A stretch of 64,000 nt of DNA from Diadema setosum (GCA_033980235.1 CM067065.1:23821337-23885336), one strand, 5' to 3'; positions 1-11,911 are shown, counted from the first letter of the stretch. Program-made: numbers and translations. The notes: generated by a model from the sequence alone, not told the origin.

Positions 1-413
1 AACTTTTGAAAGGATTATGCTGCTGTTTTGTAATTTGGCATTAATCATGGACAGAATGTGTTAATAGGACAAGCTCATTTTCAGCTTAATCTAATAGTCT
101 CTTCATAATACATTATTGTTGCTCCGGTGGTTGACATCCTGTGTTTTGTCCCTTTCATCGCACAGCTATTGCGGCTTGGTGAACGGTTAAAGCGCTCGAA
201 TAGACTCTGTACTTCAGAGCCTCTTTTCTCAGTTCACACTTTTCCAGAGTGTGTACTTTCTGTCCAGTATTTAGGTAGGTTATGGGAGTCCATTTTAAGT
301 GAGTTATACAACATTTTAAAGCTTAGAGTCTGCTATTTCAGAATCGGCCCTTAACTAAAAATCCATGTTTGACGACTTTTTGTTGGTTTTGTGATGCATT
401 GTCACAATAACAG
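1..413 (-). mobile_element. MITE family A, copy 1, truncated by the window edge
   Basis: The segment ends in GACTTTTTGTTGGTTTTGTG followed by ATGCATTGTCACA, the reverse of the family A terminus TGTGACCCTGCACCACAAAA. The internal sequence (AAGCGCTTGAATAGAC region, TTTAAAGCTTAGAGTCTGC) recurs at 11.9-13.2, 21.7, 31.0, 31.7 and 44.1 kb. No coding capacity is seen. The 5' part lies outside the window. Confidence 0.75.
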
Positions 414-591
414 GTTTGAGATGCCGTGATCACCCCTTTCTTTGCCAACAGCAGCTCAATATTTTTTTAATCATTATGGTCACAGTCGTTGACGATATCC
501 CCACATTTCATGTGCAATAACGCACCCACTTCATTTCCCATCATGGGAATTCCTATGGAAATAAAGAAATGACCCATAGTGTCGGAAAATT

Positions 592-1094
592 GAGTATATG
601 AATATAAGAACGACCCAAGTCCAATTTTTGGTCAAATTCAGTTTGACATGGGAAATTGTAGCTTATGCATGGACTCATCTTGTGTATAAATGATAAATCC
701 TGATTACCCCCGGAAGTGCCTGAAATAAATGAGTTAAATCTTATATGAATGTACGAATGAAGGACTTTGGTCATTCTTACATTCATATTATAGCGCCCTC
801 TCTCGTCCTTCTCTCATCTCTATATAGCAGAATATCATGTATATGAATCAAAGAACGACCCAAGTCCATATGAATCAAAGAACGACCCAAGTCCATCACA
901 CAAAATGGCCTCTCCACAATTAATGTTAATGTTAATTGTCATAATAATATATGTTCTAATTTGTATATACAATGTTGCCATCCCATTACAGTTAAATAGA
1001 ATATTATTGGACAAACAAAAAAGATATGAAGTTTTTTTTAGTTTACTCGAAATGGTCTTCCATGGACTTGGGTCGTTCTTATATTCATATACTC
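592..1094. mobile_element. MITE family B, complete copy (about 503 bp)
   Basis: Terminal inverted repeats of about 32 bp: the left end begins GAGTATATGAATATAAGAAC and the right end is its reverse complement, ending TTCATATACTC. Both ends are flanked by AATT, a possible 4-bp target-site duplication (palindromic, so not decisive). Inside, the terminal motif AACGACCCAAGTCCA is repeated twice in tandem near 846-895. A second, shorter copy lies at 50,021-50,420. Non-coding; the open frame at 905 is part of the repeat. Confidence 0.8.
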
Positions 1095-1325
1095 AATTAA
1101 CAAGAAACAGTCAACAGTTCTAAGAACTCCTAGTGGGGAACACAAAAGAAACATTTTATGTGATATACGGGGTTTTCTCATTGATGGATTCGCTTTTAAT
1201 TTTTCATGCTTGATATATTCTTTGAAACTGGTTCATATTTTTTCAAAATCAAATTTCAGGCAAGTTGCTGTACAGGTGAACAAACAGTATTGTAATTCAT
1301 GAAATTCTTCCGTTGAGATGCTTTC

Positions 1326-1461
1326 ATTGCAACTGATTGACAAATTGCCCTGCTTTAGTATGTACGCCAATGGTTTTTGTTTTATCATCGCTACTACTAA
1401 AACACTGATCAATTTAGTGCTTATTTACGTCGATGCAGGCAATTTGTCAATCAGTTGCAAT
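1326..1461. repeat. Short inverted repeat upstream of the NACHT exon
   Basis: A 24-nt arm around 1326-1349 (core CAACTGATTGACAAATTGCC) is matched perfectly by its reverse complement at 1438-1461, with about 88 bp between. It lies in the presumed intron just before the NACHT exon. It could be a tiny foldback element; no target-site duplication was found. Confidence 0.6.
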
Positions 1462-1579
1462 ATTGTAATGTTTCACGTATAAACAAATTATTGGTGTCAG
1501 TTGGATCTTTCCGTGAACTGCTATTTGAAATACACGCATATCACTAATTATTTTCTTTTCCGTTTTCGTCATCTCCAAG

Positions 1580-3117
1580 AATCGGCAATATATTCGTCGC
1601 TTACAGAAAAACAAGTGCAGCAATGTAAACAAGAGTTGATGGAGTGTTACCGTGAGACATGCCGGGAGATCACAGTGGATCCATTCAAATTTACTGAAGG
1701 TGTTGACTTGGACGACATTTACACCAATTTGACTTTGATAGATAAAAGCGGCATTCGTAAAAAACCAGTAACATACGAGGATCTTTTGACAAATGTTGAA
1801 AATAGGGATCTTTTTACGCGCCTTCTTATTCAGGGTGAGGGAGGTGTTGGTAAAACAACGCTTTGTGCAAAAATCGCCTGGGACTGGTGCCAGGGAAAGA
1901 TTCTCCAGGATCTGGACATGGTGATCGTTATACCTCTTCGAGATGTCACTGTCGATAAAACTATTGGTGACATTATAGTGGAAAGATATCTCTCCAACTC
2001 AAGAGAAGGAACAGCAGAGCAGATAAACGACTACATTTCAACAAGCCAAGATAAAATTCTCCTTGTGTTTGATGGTTTCGACGAGTTCACAGGAAAAATA
2101 GAAGGACAGAGCAGAAGTGAGGTGATTCGCATTCTAGCATTAAGGCAATACGAGTCATGCAAGGTAATCGTGACAACAAGGCCATGGAGAAGAAGTGAAT
2201 TCACTCTTGATAGATATTTTGCTGATGGGTACACTTTTATTAACGTCGATGGCTTTAGCAAGGACAATTTAGGTACTTACATCAAAAAGTACTTTCGAAT
2301 AAGAGACAAGGACGCTCTTGCAGAAACCTTGCTCAATTTCATGGAAGAAAATAATGTTATATGGTCTAACATGGCACCATTTCCTCTCTTCTGCGCAATG
2401 CTTTGCCTCATGTGGGATAACGTCAGTGAAGAGAGACTAGAAGAAATACAAAAAATGCAAACTTTTTCGGAGATTTTTAAAGAAATTATCTCTTTTCTGA
2501 AAGAGCATTACGCATCGAAATTTTGTGAGAATCAACAGAAACGTGAAAGGGTAGCTGCTATCGAAGCAATACAGGTTATAGGTGAAACAGCATTGGTCGG
2601 TTTATTAGAAAGAAAGCTTTCATTTCAAGAGAAACAATTTGAAATGTGTCAGGATGTCATGGAAACATGCTGTAGAGTCGGGGTTTTGACAATAGACAGA
2701 GACACTACGAAGAGGAAGTTTCGCCGCAATGCTAACGTCGAATCCTTTTTAGTGTCAATGGTTTCATTTCCTCATAAATTGTTCCAAGAATATGTTGCAG
2801 GAGTATATATTGCGAAATTATTCACCGAAGATCGCTCCAAGTACGAGAAGGTGAGAAAGAAGCTTCTCCGTCAATGTGAAGAGTTCCGGTACATACTCTA
2901 CTTCGCATCGGCTGCTAAGAAAGAACTTGGCCTCGATATCATTGACGGTTTGATAAAGAAAGGTGACCAGTATTTCTGCCTTGATGTTGCGTTTGAGAAC
3001 CATACAGAGGAGGCCGCCAGAGCAGTGGGAAAACGATGGAAAGACTACAAACTATCACCTGATATGTCAGAACATACAAAGGCAGGCGTTGTGTTCATGG
3101 GAAACTGTAAACAAGCG
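1580..3117 (+). CDS. NLR (NACHT-domain) innate immune receptor, large NACHT exon
   Basis: Predicted cytosolic pattern-recognition receptor of the NLR family; the NACHT NTPase mediates oligomerisation. Numbering from the first codon of the open frame at 1501, the exon shows a Walker A GEGGVGKT at residues 112-119 (nt 1834-1857), a Walker B KILLVFDGFDEF at 165-176, a sensor segment KVIVTTRPW at 201-209, a proline motif MAPFPLF at 271-277, and the conserved FPHKLFQEYVAG at 403-414 typical of the NLR winged-helix/helical region. The start is set at a splice acceptor: a pyrimidine-rich stretch ends in CTCCAAG at 1579; no upstream ATG is needed. The end is a strong donor, GCG|GTGAGT, at 3117/3118, in phase 0; reading through gives a stop 8 codons later. 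N-terminal effector exons (CARD or Death in other NLRs) were not found upstream. The frame is intact for about 512 codons, so this is probably a live gene. NACHT assignment is firm; the exact acceptor is less so. Confidence 0.9.
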
Positions 3118-3488
3118 GTGAGTGATATACCTTGGATTTGAATTTGACAAGTTCTAAATTATTATGCCAAAAAGCATTAGAATTTTAGTCCATTTTAGTC
3201 CTCTTTTGCATGTGTGAATGCCTGGACAGGACAATGATAACGTCAATCCTGTATGTTTTCAGATTTGTTTTAATATCCAAAGCGTATTATGGACAAAAAG
3301 TTCTGAAATACAAATTTCTTAAGAAGCGCATATATCGATTTTTCGTCCAGTGATTTATACCAATGTTCTATCAACATGCACAATGATTCATGCTCATCTA
3401 TTAAAGTGAAGTCTGTTTTTTGTTTTTGTTTTTTGTTTTTTGTTTTCCGGAAACGTTCATTCCGCTCGTTGCATGTCTTGTTGGAGGA

Positions 3489-3519
<31 letters not shown>

Positions 3520-4069
3520 GTCAAGTAGCCTCTGGGAAACCTTTTTTTTTTTTATTGTGTCAAGCAATAACTTCAGTGGAAGGGAAGGCTGAGTATATGT
3601 TGCCCTTGAGCAAAATGAGACCGATCTGCGATATTTTACAGTTACCAAAATCATACCGGTAGTAAACATTTCAGTTTGATCATGATTGCACTGAAGACGC
3701 TGTGTATCGAAGTGAGTTGTCATACTGCATGTAGATTTCACTGGTGAAAAGAACAATGTTCTACAGTGTGTTCACACTGTGTGCACAAGGTCAGATACGT
3801 AAAACCGCTCAAATTTAACTGTTTCACACTGAGAATTAATGATTCATATTGTATACAACTGTCAAGAACGCTTGAGTTTAACAGTTTGAAGAGATTTCTG
3901 TTTCACAAAGTGTTTTACATTGAGGGACGGTGTGTTATTTCCAGCGATGAAAGTAGACCTATATACAGAGTGAGCGAACATAGCAATGGTGGTGATGTAG
4001 GAAAGTCCTTTACCCTCCTCTCTGCTGTATTCCTGTTTGGTCTGTTTCCCCTAATTTTTCTACCCCTCA

Positions 4070-4140
4070 CCAAAAAGAAATATATATCTATATATCTATA
4101 TATGTATATCATATATGATATATATATATATATATATATG
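4070..4140. repeat. TA-rich microsatellite abutting a MITE
   Basis: Imperfect TATA/TATC run ending directly at the left TIR of the 4141-4897 element. A second TA run (4900-4976) abuts its right end, so the element probably inserted into a TA tract. Confidence 0.85.
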
Positions 4141-4896
4141 TGACCCGCTACAACAAAATGATCCTAAAGTCGGGCGAGGTCGATTATTTGAAAATTGCAT
4201 GATATAATCCCCTAATCTTTCTGCTTTAACTTGATATATAACACATTTTATAAAAATAATCGGCTGCGGAGATATCGGTGTTTAAAAGAGAGCATTTCGA
4301 GACGTCTGGAAAATCACTGTTTCGAGAAAAGCGCCCTAAAAGTCTGCCTTTTGACGCAATCGCGATCAAGGGACACGCAAGTCAGTTTTCACCTCTGGAC
4401 AATAGAAGGTAAGCCCTAGCAACCCCCGAAGAGTTCATTCAAGGACATCAGCGTCGGCGGTCTCCTCACCAACCAATCAGTGACCAGGATGTGAGAAGCG
4501 ACTGAGCATAGCGCACCCCGCCCGCACGCACCAGTCGGCTGGGCAGTGTGCGAGCTTCACGCTTCGGTTAGCAGCAAGCAGCCAACTGACCAATGAGATC
4601 ACTCTGGTCGTTGTTAGGGGCGGAACCTATCTGTGGCGCTCAATCCAAATTTTCGAACCAGTTTCTGCTTCGTTGAAACGCCAAAAAACATGGCTCAGAA
4701 AAACATTATTTTTTATTCTTTCCTTTGATCATTTTGCTTCAAAATTTCAACAGATGATTGAAGACATGTTAGACTCCAATAATATATCAAATTCAGAAAA
4801 TCGCAAGCTTTGACCAATTTTAATGCTCTGACTTCAAACTCGATTTTCACGGCTTCGACCGTGCGCGACTTTAGGACCTTTTTGTTGTAGCGGGTC

Positions 4897-4897
<1 letters not shown>
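4141..4897. mobile_element. 757-bp MITE with 32-bp TIRs inside the NLR intron
   Basis: The left TIR begins TGACCCGCTACAACAAAATG (4141-4172); the right TIR (4866-4897) is its reverse complement apart from about two differences, ending TTGTTGTAGCGGGTCA. The termini resemble those of MITE family A (TGTGACCC, then A-rich, then AAAGTCG), suggesting a shared transposase. No transposase frame inside. Two CCAATCA/CCAATGA boxes occur near 4473 and 4591, but no promoter is claimed. Confidence 0.85.
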
Positions 4898-4947
<50 letters not shown>

Positions 4948-5059
4948 TATTTAATATCTATATATACTATATATATATGTATAAATACATATTCCTACAT
5001 TACCCTTCTTTTAAACATCAGTATTTAACGGTCTACTACAAATCAATATTTACCTTTAG

Positions 5060-5221
5060 GAAACGTTACTTATCAATGATGTGGACTGCGGAAGAACTGT
5101 GTCACGTTACCTGGCGGAGAGTATGTGCTCCAGCTCTGTACTGCGCAAAGTTACACTGGAAAACCCACGATTACACACCGAATTCTATGAGATCATGGGT
5201 AAAAAGGCTTCAAACTGCCAG
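5060..5221 (+). CDS. NLR gene, leucine-rich-repeat exon (162 bp)
   Basis: Small exon not visible as an ATG-led open frame. It follows a TTTACCTTTAG acceptor and ends at CAG|GTAAGA, both good consensus sites. It starts in phase 0, matching the phase-0 donor at 3117, and is exactly 54 codons. The translation begins ETLLINDVDCGRTVSRYL and includes SSSVLRKVTLENPRLHTEF, which fits a ribonuclease-inhibitor-like LRR repeat: a helix followed by a xLxxVxL strand. In NLRs the LRR region senses ligand and restrains the NACHT. One-repeat exons of symmetrical phase are a known arrangement for this LRR class. Further LRR exons should lie downstream, but none was recognised through the repeat-rich sequence that follows, so the gene is partial here or its last exons are distant. 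Confidence 0.8.
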
Positions 5222-5690
5222 GTAAGACCTCATGGGCATAGTTCTATAGTTCTATAATTCTAGGTTTGTTATAGCAGTCAGCCTGAATATGGATTGTTAC
5301 TACAATATTTAAAAAAAAAAAAACTCATTACAAAGAACATGTTTTATTTGTTTCACTGTTGAATTGGAAGAATAATAATAATGATGATAGAAATAATTCT
5401 TATTAGATACATATTCCGTGTGTACAATTCCCTTTGATGGTGCAGTATCATACTAGCTCAAAAAGAATGAATTACTATCAATTTCACGTAAATGAAACAA
5501 GATTGATGGTCATTGGAACAAGAGGGAAAGTTAAAAAAAAATTGATCCAAATTACTGGTGGCGAACGAGTTGAAAATGCCAATGAATTAAGATACAGACG
5601 CTGGCACAATCAATGATCAGCATGTTGACTTGATACAGGAAAACACCATTGTGAATAAAAGGGAATATGAGAGAGAAGAAAAAAGAAGTC
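5222..5690. other. Downstream intronic or flanking sequence, nothing recognised
   Basis: Begins with the donor GTAAGA. Contains an A run and a short ATAATAATGATGATAG stretch. No exon, RNA or repeat identified. Confidence 0.5.
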
Positions 5691-6224
5691 AAAGGCCGTG
5701 TAATATCTTTCCGGGCAAGCCTTGCGTGCAACTTGCGAAGAACAATTTTTACTACCCGGAGGTCCCCGCAGATGATCCGCACATGATAGTACCTAGCAGG
5801 TATGTCACCCGGAAGTGAGCGCGCAAATCCTTTTTACCCGCAGCCATGTTCAGGCCCTGTTATACCTTTCCGGGCAAGCTAAGCGGGCTTTTTGCGTGTG
5901 GGGATTTTTCAGCATTCCGGACAAATTCTGATGGCGGACAAGGATTTGTGCCAATTTTGCATGTGTCTTACTTGCTGTTGCTGTTACTTGCTGTTTTCCT
6001 AAAGGCCGTGTCACACCTTTCCTGGTAAGCCTTGAGTGCGACTTGTGAGGAACAATTTTTGCTTCCCGGAGGAAGGCCTATTCTGTGTGACCTGGGGGCG
6101 TACCAGGCACGTGGGGGCTATCAACTCAGTGAAGGAATTCCTTTGAAGGAATGGCAGAAGTCCCACAGAATGCCATTATCTTGGCCGCATACAGGGACTG
6201 CAAAGTACCTGCGTGGGATTTGCT
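5691..6224 (+). repeat. Dispersed repeat with three copies of a 'GGCCGTGTnAnACCTTTCC' motif
   Basis: The phrase AAAGGCCGTGTAATATCTTT at 5691 recurs in altered form at about 5853 and 6002, each followed by CCGGGCAAGC- or CCTGGTAAGC-like sequence. The first and third copies continue with GAGGAACAATTTTTGCTTCC-type sequence. Internal repetition of this kind suggests a decayed non-autonomous element. The short open frames here are not coding. Confidence 0.55.
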
Positions 6225-6248
6225 TGCGAGGTGCTTCCGCTAAGGGCC
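6225..6248 (+). mobile_element. Left stub of a short inverted-repeat element split by the 7.6-kb insertion
   Basis: Reads TTGCGAGGTGCTTCCGCTAA then GGGCC. Joined to the sequence at 13,890 it gives AAGGGCCTCCTACTG. The opposite arm at about 14,130-14,219 reads, in reverse complement, AAGGGTCTCCTACTG, so the arm acts as an uninterrupted copy of the target. Confidence 0.7.
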
Positions 6249-6529
6249 TTGTAGAGCCCACTAATGTCAAAATCTACGACTTATGTCTAAACAACCACTT
6301 ATGTCATAACACGTTAACCATAATGTCATACGACCACTAATGTCATAACACGTCGGCCACAAATGTCATAACGACAATAAGTCATAACCACATAACTAAG
6401 TCATAACTACAAATGTCCAATTTTCCATTTTTCTGCAAATGTCATAACATGTCGACCACAAATTTCACAATCTGATTAACCACAAATGTCATAACTCGGC
6501 GACCACAAGTGTCAAAATTTCCAAATTTA

Positions 6530-7121
6530 CCATGGCAACATTTTGATCAACAATGACGATAGATGAAGTTTGCACATCAACACACAATAGCAGTCATAAG
6601 TGCCAAATCTCAAGCCAAATGCTCAAAGACCAAGGGAGTTAACTGAATCGACAGTATTTTCGAATGGTTTTCATTCAAAATGTGCTGTTACCATGGTAAA
6701 GGAATTTTTCAACAATGACGAAAGATTACGTTTACCCATCTACGTACCATAGCGGTTACATGTGCCAAATTCCAAGCTATATGCTCAAAGACTGAGGGAG
6801 TTAGCTTAATCCACAACACTATTGTATTTTTTCAGTGAAAAATGCAGTTACCATGACACCGCATTGTTCAACATCGACAGAAGATACTGTAGTGGTCACA
6901 TATGCGCCAAAATTCAAGTCGAATACTCAAAAACTCAGGGACTTAGGTCAATCCACACTTTTTTTTGTAAGATTGGTTAAAAAGGAGAACTTTGTTGCCT
7001 TGACAACATATTTATTTACAAACTAAAAAAAGGCGTTCAGCAAAATTAAACATTACATTTATCATATATCCAAAATATAAACTGAATTGCTATAAGACTG
7101 AGAGTAGTTCGATCTACAACA

Positions 7122-7140
<19 letters not shown>
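6530..7140 (+). repeat. Tandem array of ~155-bp 'CCATGGCAAC' units
   Basis: Units begin near 6531, 6690, 6850 and 6990 with ACCATGG/ACCATGA followed by TTTTTCAACAATGACGA-like sequence, then TGCCAAATTCCAAGC, then CTCAAAGACTGAGGGAGTTA. Related units in the same orientation appear at 8040-8470 and 13,220-13,670, and a similar array at 62,100-62,600. Confidence 0.7.
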
Positions 7141-7152
<12 letters not shown>

Positions 7153-7153
7153 T

Positions 7154-7230
7154 GTGACCCTGCATCACAAAACCAACAAAAAATTCGCCAAACATGGATA
7201 ATTAGTTAAGAGCATATGAGTGGGAATTTT
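7154..7230 (+). mobile_element. Isolated terminus related to MITE family A
   Basis: TGTGACCCTGCATCACAAAA followed by CCAACAAAAAATTCGCC matches the family A end, then diverges within about 60 bp. It follows a 28-nt poly-T. Probably a truncated or recombined copy. Confidence 0.5.
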
Positions 7231-8040
7231 GAACGATGTACAATTGCCAATTTTCGCACCTTACGACACCCTTTCCCCTAGAACATAACATGATGATCTA
7301 AGAAACCAAATTCTTTTGTGTCATCTCAAAGCCTGGTAAATTTCCTTTCAGGAAATGTATGATTTTGTTGACTTTTAACTGATGTTTTGCATTTGACAAG
7401 GACTTAAAGCGTAAAAATACGGTAAAAACGTTATTTTCACAATAATTTTTGTTTTTCAAACCAATGATGTGCCCTTTTTTTATGGTACGTGGCATCTAAT
7501 ATCTGACCGTGTTCTGGATTTGACATATCATGGGTATGTACCACAAAATTATAGGAACTTCATGAGCACGTATAAAATTACAGAGAACGATTGAAATAAC
7601 AAAGCCCTAAACAGACGAACGTCCGTGATGCTTTTATTTCTATCGCTGCTGCAAATTCTACTTTATTGTCCCAACTGTACTGTATACGGAAATTTGGTGT
7701 TCCACCTAATGTACATATCCTGCAAAAATTGTACGTCTGCTGGCTGTACATGGGATGTAACATTCTTTTATGCAAGATTATACTGAGTTTTCGTCACGGA
7801 CGTGCGTCCGCTATTTACTAATAAAGATCGTAGCCAATTAACAATTATTGGCGATATTGTTTTGAGTCGAAATCAACTAAGATCTAGCCACACGATAATA
7901 TGTTTTGAACTGATTTGAATTGAACAGGTTTTATTAAAAATCATGTCTGGCAGCCAAAGGCTGCATTGCACATGTTTTACAACCATAGTTACAAAAACAG
8001 ACAGATTATTTCGGTGCTCTGTACAAACAATGATGTAAAG
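7231..8040. other. Interior of the 7.6-kb element, no gene recognised
   Basis: AT-rich sequence with two copies of the CACGGACGT-type motif (7614-7630 and 7794-7806). No ORF resembling a known family. Confidence 0.5.
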
Positions 8041-8470
8041 ACTTGATATAAAAAAAAAATAAAAAATTACAGTGGTCACATGTGGTAAATCACAAGAAGT
8101 GATCAATCTATGAGGGTACCAGCTCAATCATTCTGAAATTGCTTTTACAAAAAACGAAAAAAAAGAGAGAGAGAAAAAAAAAATCCAGTCAACATGGCAA
8201 CACTACTCAACACTAAATAAAAAGTCATTACTATTACAACTGATAATGAAATCAGTGAGGGTACCTGCCCATCAATACTCAGATTTATTTTATCAAAAAG
8301 AAAAGAAAACTAAAAAAGAAGAAATGAAGAAAAAAGAAAAACATTCACTGCTAACATGCCATTACACACCTAATCATTGAAAAAAATACCGTTACTATTT
8401 CATCTACATACATTTATTTTGATTCAAAAAAAAAAGAAAGAAAAGAAATCACACCTGTACTTCACATTAA
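8040..8470 (+). repeat. Degenerate continuation of the ~155-bp unit array
   Basis: Contains CAACATGGCAACAC near 8191, a CTAACATGCCATTACAC variant near 8351 and repeated GTGAGGGTACCTGC/ATGAGGGTACCAGC phrases, separated by A-rich runs. Heavily decayed. Confidence 0.45.
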
Positions 8471-8796
8471 TCACATGCCAAATTTCAATAAAATGAACAA
8501 TATTTCTTTCTTTTTTTTGAACAATTATCATCATGACAGCTCATCCTTCAACAAAAATAAAACATATCTTTTAGGCCTACACATAAAAAAAAAAATTATA
8601 TATATATCCATATATCAGATGTCCGTGATGTATGTCCATCAGACATCAGATGTCCGTGATGTATGCAGTCCGACCGTTAGGGATAACTTGTCTCGAAAGT
8701 GTCCTTTAAAAAAAAAAAACGTTAAGCTCCACTAGTGACAAATAAAGATTCACAAAGTAAACAATGAGCTTAGAGCTGTTGTTTCAGGATTTTTAA

Positions 8797-9290
8797 CTCT
8801 TTATGTGCCATGGTGGAAACCCCCTGTGTGCCACGTTATTCTGACACACGAAGGTAGTCATGCTTTGATAAAGAATTCTGTTTTCCAATTTGTATAACTT
8901 CTACAAATTCCTGTTAAGATGGGCATACATGTAGACAAAGTTAAAGAGGAATGCCAGGCTTTGTTTCGATATAAGTTGTGTGAAGAATCTATTTTCAATT
9001 TTTCTTTTGAATGACCAGTTGCTGCATTACTGTAAAGGCATGTGTTTTGCACATAAAACCGTGATAGAAACTTAGAATGTACGAGCAAATCTAGTTTGGA
9101 ACACCACTTGATAGGCAATCACCACATAGAATGCAAGCCGTATATGAGAGGAACAAAAGCACGAGAAACGCTTTCATTGTGCCGCGGGATTAGAAGTGAT
9201 TAGCGATTTATCGATCGGTTTTGGCGGCTTTGTTTGTTGAGCAGAATATGCGAAGTTGGCACGCCGCGCCGTCGACTGAGTCGGACGTGC
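8797..9290 (+). mobile_element. TTAA-flanked MITE family C, copy 1 (right end lost)
   Basis: Preceded by TTAA (8793-8796) and starting CTCTTTATGTGCCATGG. It matches the complete copy at 58,799-59,301 along its length, including a shared GATTTATCGATCGGTTTT and GTCGACTGAG. The right terminus GGCACATAAAGAG is replaced by GGTATGTGATC. Confidence 0.8.
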
Positions 9291-11911
9291 GGTATGTGAT
9301 CATAATGAACAAACAGCTCAAAATTTACTCGCAATTTTACGCTTTTTTCCCCTCTAATTATATAAAAATAACTAAAGACTGAAAACCAAGTTATAGGAAA
9401 ATGGAATTTTGCGTAGTCTGTCATTTCTGTGCATTTACATTTCTTTCTGATGAGGTTTTGGAGACAATTTTCACTGTTATAGGTTCTGAAAGTTTCGCTC
9501 ACGGACGTTCGATCCGAGAAAAGAAATTTCTGATAATTACAAATATATCACTTGAAAATAATACCAAATCACCGAGTCTCTCATACCCCAAAGTGAATAA
9601 CGTTCGGCATTCAATTTACCTGTATAAACAAAAGGAAAGCGTTATGCTCACGGATGTTCGTTGGTAGAATAAGTCCATGGATTACATAGTAGGAGATAGA
9701 GGAACAGTGCCCCTTTTTAGTGACAGTTGCTCTTTTAAGTAAGGTAGCTGCCATCTCAAACAGAACACATCCAGTTTTGGTCTCCATCACGGACGTTCGC
9801 TGTAATTGTGATAATGACCCAATGCATTCTTATTTTTCTCTTCACAACGATTTTCCTCTCATTCCCTAAGTAGCCTGAACATGATGCGATCAAACAGAAA
9901 ACAAAACAAAACAAAACAAATCCGAAAAGTCACATTCAGAATATTGAAACGAAAAGGATGAAATGACTGAAGAAGTCTGTAATGGGAAAGTGTCAAGAAA
10001 AAAACATGAAAGTTTCAAAAGAACGTGGAAGCAGTTGAATAAAATGAGAAGAAACAGAGAAAGGATCGAGCTCCAACACACAGAGAAAAGAATTGCCAGT
10101 GCACTCCCGTTATACCGAATTCCTCTGGAGCTTTTTTTTTTTTTGTTAATTTTTTATTCATCGAAATGTCGTCATAACCGAACAAAAATTATACAATTAT
10201 TATCTGATGAAAACACGCAAATCCTCCGTTTATCATGACATGTTTTTTTTTATTAATACTCATCAATGAAAAGCAATATATTAATTTGCAATTCTGTCCC
10301 AGATATTTTTTTTTTATTTTACATTAAAGAGACAGAGAGATCGTCAAGTTGTTTGTGCTTTTGTGCTTACCTTGAAAACACATGTTAAAAAAGTGATGAT
10401 GTTGTAATAGGTTTAAGGTCGCACTTTGATACGTTCGCTCTTCCAAAGATCCGTTACTCCGAATGTGCAATGGTCTGTTGTTCCGAAAATAAAAAAAAAA
10501 GGTTCGTATAATTCAGGAGGTTTCTTATTAAAAGTGGTCTTATTCCGAAAGTTTCGATAAACGAACCTGATTGTTCATGCTCCAATTAACAAACCTTTCG
10601 ATTAACCTACGGAGATTCCTATTATTTACCGAATAAAGAAAGCTTCATGATTATACGAACCTTAATAAATTTTCGGATTGACAAACCGTATGAATAACGA
10701 GCCTCCGAAATGACGCACTACAAAATGAATGTTATAACGAACCATATTGGACTTTCTGTATCTTGTTATGACGAAACTTCGGAGTATCGAACCTTATATA
10801 ATTTCTGACTAATATAATAACACAAATTCTCCTCGATAATACTGTGTAACACAAGGAGCAAACGCACAGGGATTTTTTCCTATACACAGCTAAACTTCGT
10901 ATTTCGATAACGGAGCACATTTCTTCTTTTTTCTGTCAATTTTTTGTCATATTTAGCTGTGACCATGTTCGCTAAAAGCAAATTTTGTTTGTAGGTTTTA
11001 GATAACAATCTTTACTTAGTGATTACGAATCGTTGATAAATATATTACTTCGTTCTCAAGGATGCACTATGTCACTGAGATTACACGTACGTTTGTACGT
11101 TCATTTACGAGAGATGGAAAACGTGTTTTCTTTGATTTCTCAGCATGGAAAGAAAAAATAAGCTTTTATAATTGAGATTTGGTAATATTTATTTAGGATT
11201 TTACAGATGAGTTTGTTCTCGACATGAAATCGCTGTTTGTTGTGAATAGAATGCGTTTCCAACTCAAAGAGAACTGCATTGTTCCATATCTTGTTTGTTT
11301 CGAACGTCCATGAGCTATGCGAACCTCCGTGATGAAAACTATGCTATGTTTGTTGGAATATAGAGACTGTCTAGATCATTTACATCCTAAAAAAGTATCT
11401 TATTATTTGGGGGTAAGGATTAAAGTTTGGGATAGTGAAATAAGAGGTCGAAATATTGAGTTTGTGTAAAATGCGCGTAAATTGGAGAAAGTGTTTAGTG
11501 GAAGAGTAATATTTCAACAGAAATTAAGAATTTGGTTAAAAAAATCATCAGTTGTCTACCATTACTAACAGGGTAAGAGTACAAGCTTAATATTCTGCCA
11601 ACACATACACATATCCCTGAAGATATTTCGTTACGAATTTTAACTGAGTCAGATCGTTGCAAGTTATGTTAAATGGTATTCAAATGCATTTGCAGTACTA
11701 TTCCTCACGGACGTTCGCTGCTCTGGACATGGTTAATTTCCGCAGTGAATAATTTTTTTTTTTCCTCTGAGAAAATGCTACTATAATTGGGTTCATATCA
11801 CAGTTTGAATGATACTCTTTCAGGTAGGACAAATGATTTGGTGAATTTCCTATCTTTTAAATTTTGTGTTGTTTTGGCTCTATTGTACATCGTTCAAAAT
11901 TCTGACCCATA
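9291..11911. other. AT-rich interior with a recurrent 13-mer and a decayed 'TTCCGAA' element
   Basis: No gene recognised. TCACGGACGTTCG or a close variant occurs at 9499, 9648, 9787 and 11,705, and in reverse orientation at 11,301 and 11,320. From about 10,430 to 10,720 the text is rich in ATTCCGAA/TTCGGAxTAACGAA words and looks like an old member of the family described at 28,977 and 63,385. Confidence 0.5.

Larger units (their letters stand above)
3118..5059 (+). other. Intron of the NLR gene
   Basis: Bounded by GTGAGT at 3118 and a TTTACCTTTAG acceptor ending at 5059. It contains poly-T runs (3491-3519, 3542-3553), TA microsatellites and the complete MITE at 4141-4897. No other exon was recognised within it. 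Confidence 0.75.

Noticed and set aside
3270..3756. Lysine- or phenylalanine-rich open frames
   Set aside because: They run through poly-T/poly-A tracts in the NLR intron.
4977..5225. 82-codon ATG-led open frame over the LRR exon
   Set aside because: It is in a different frame from the phase-0 LRR reading and starts in a TA microsatellite; the exon at 5060-5221 explains the region better.
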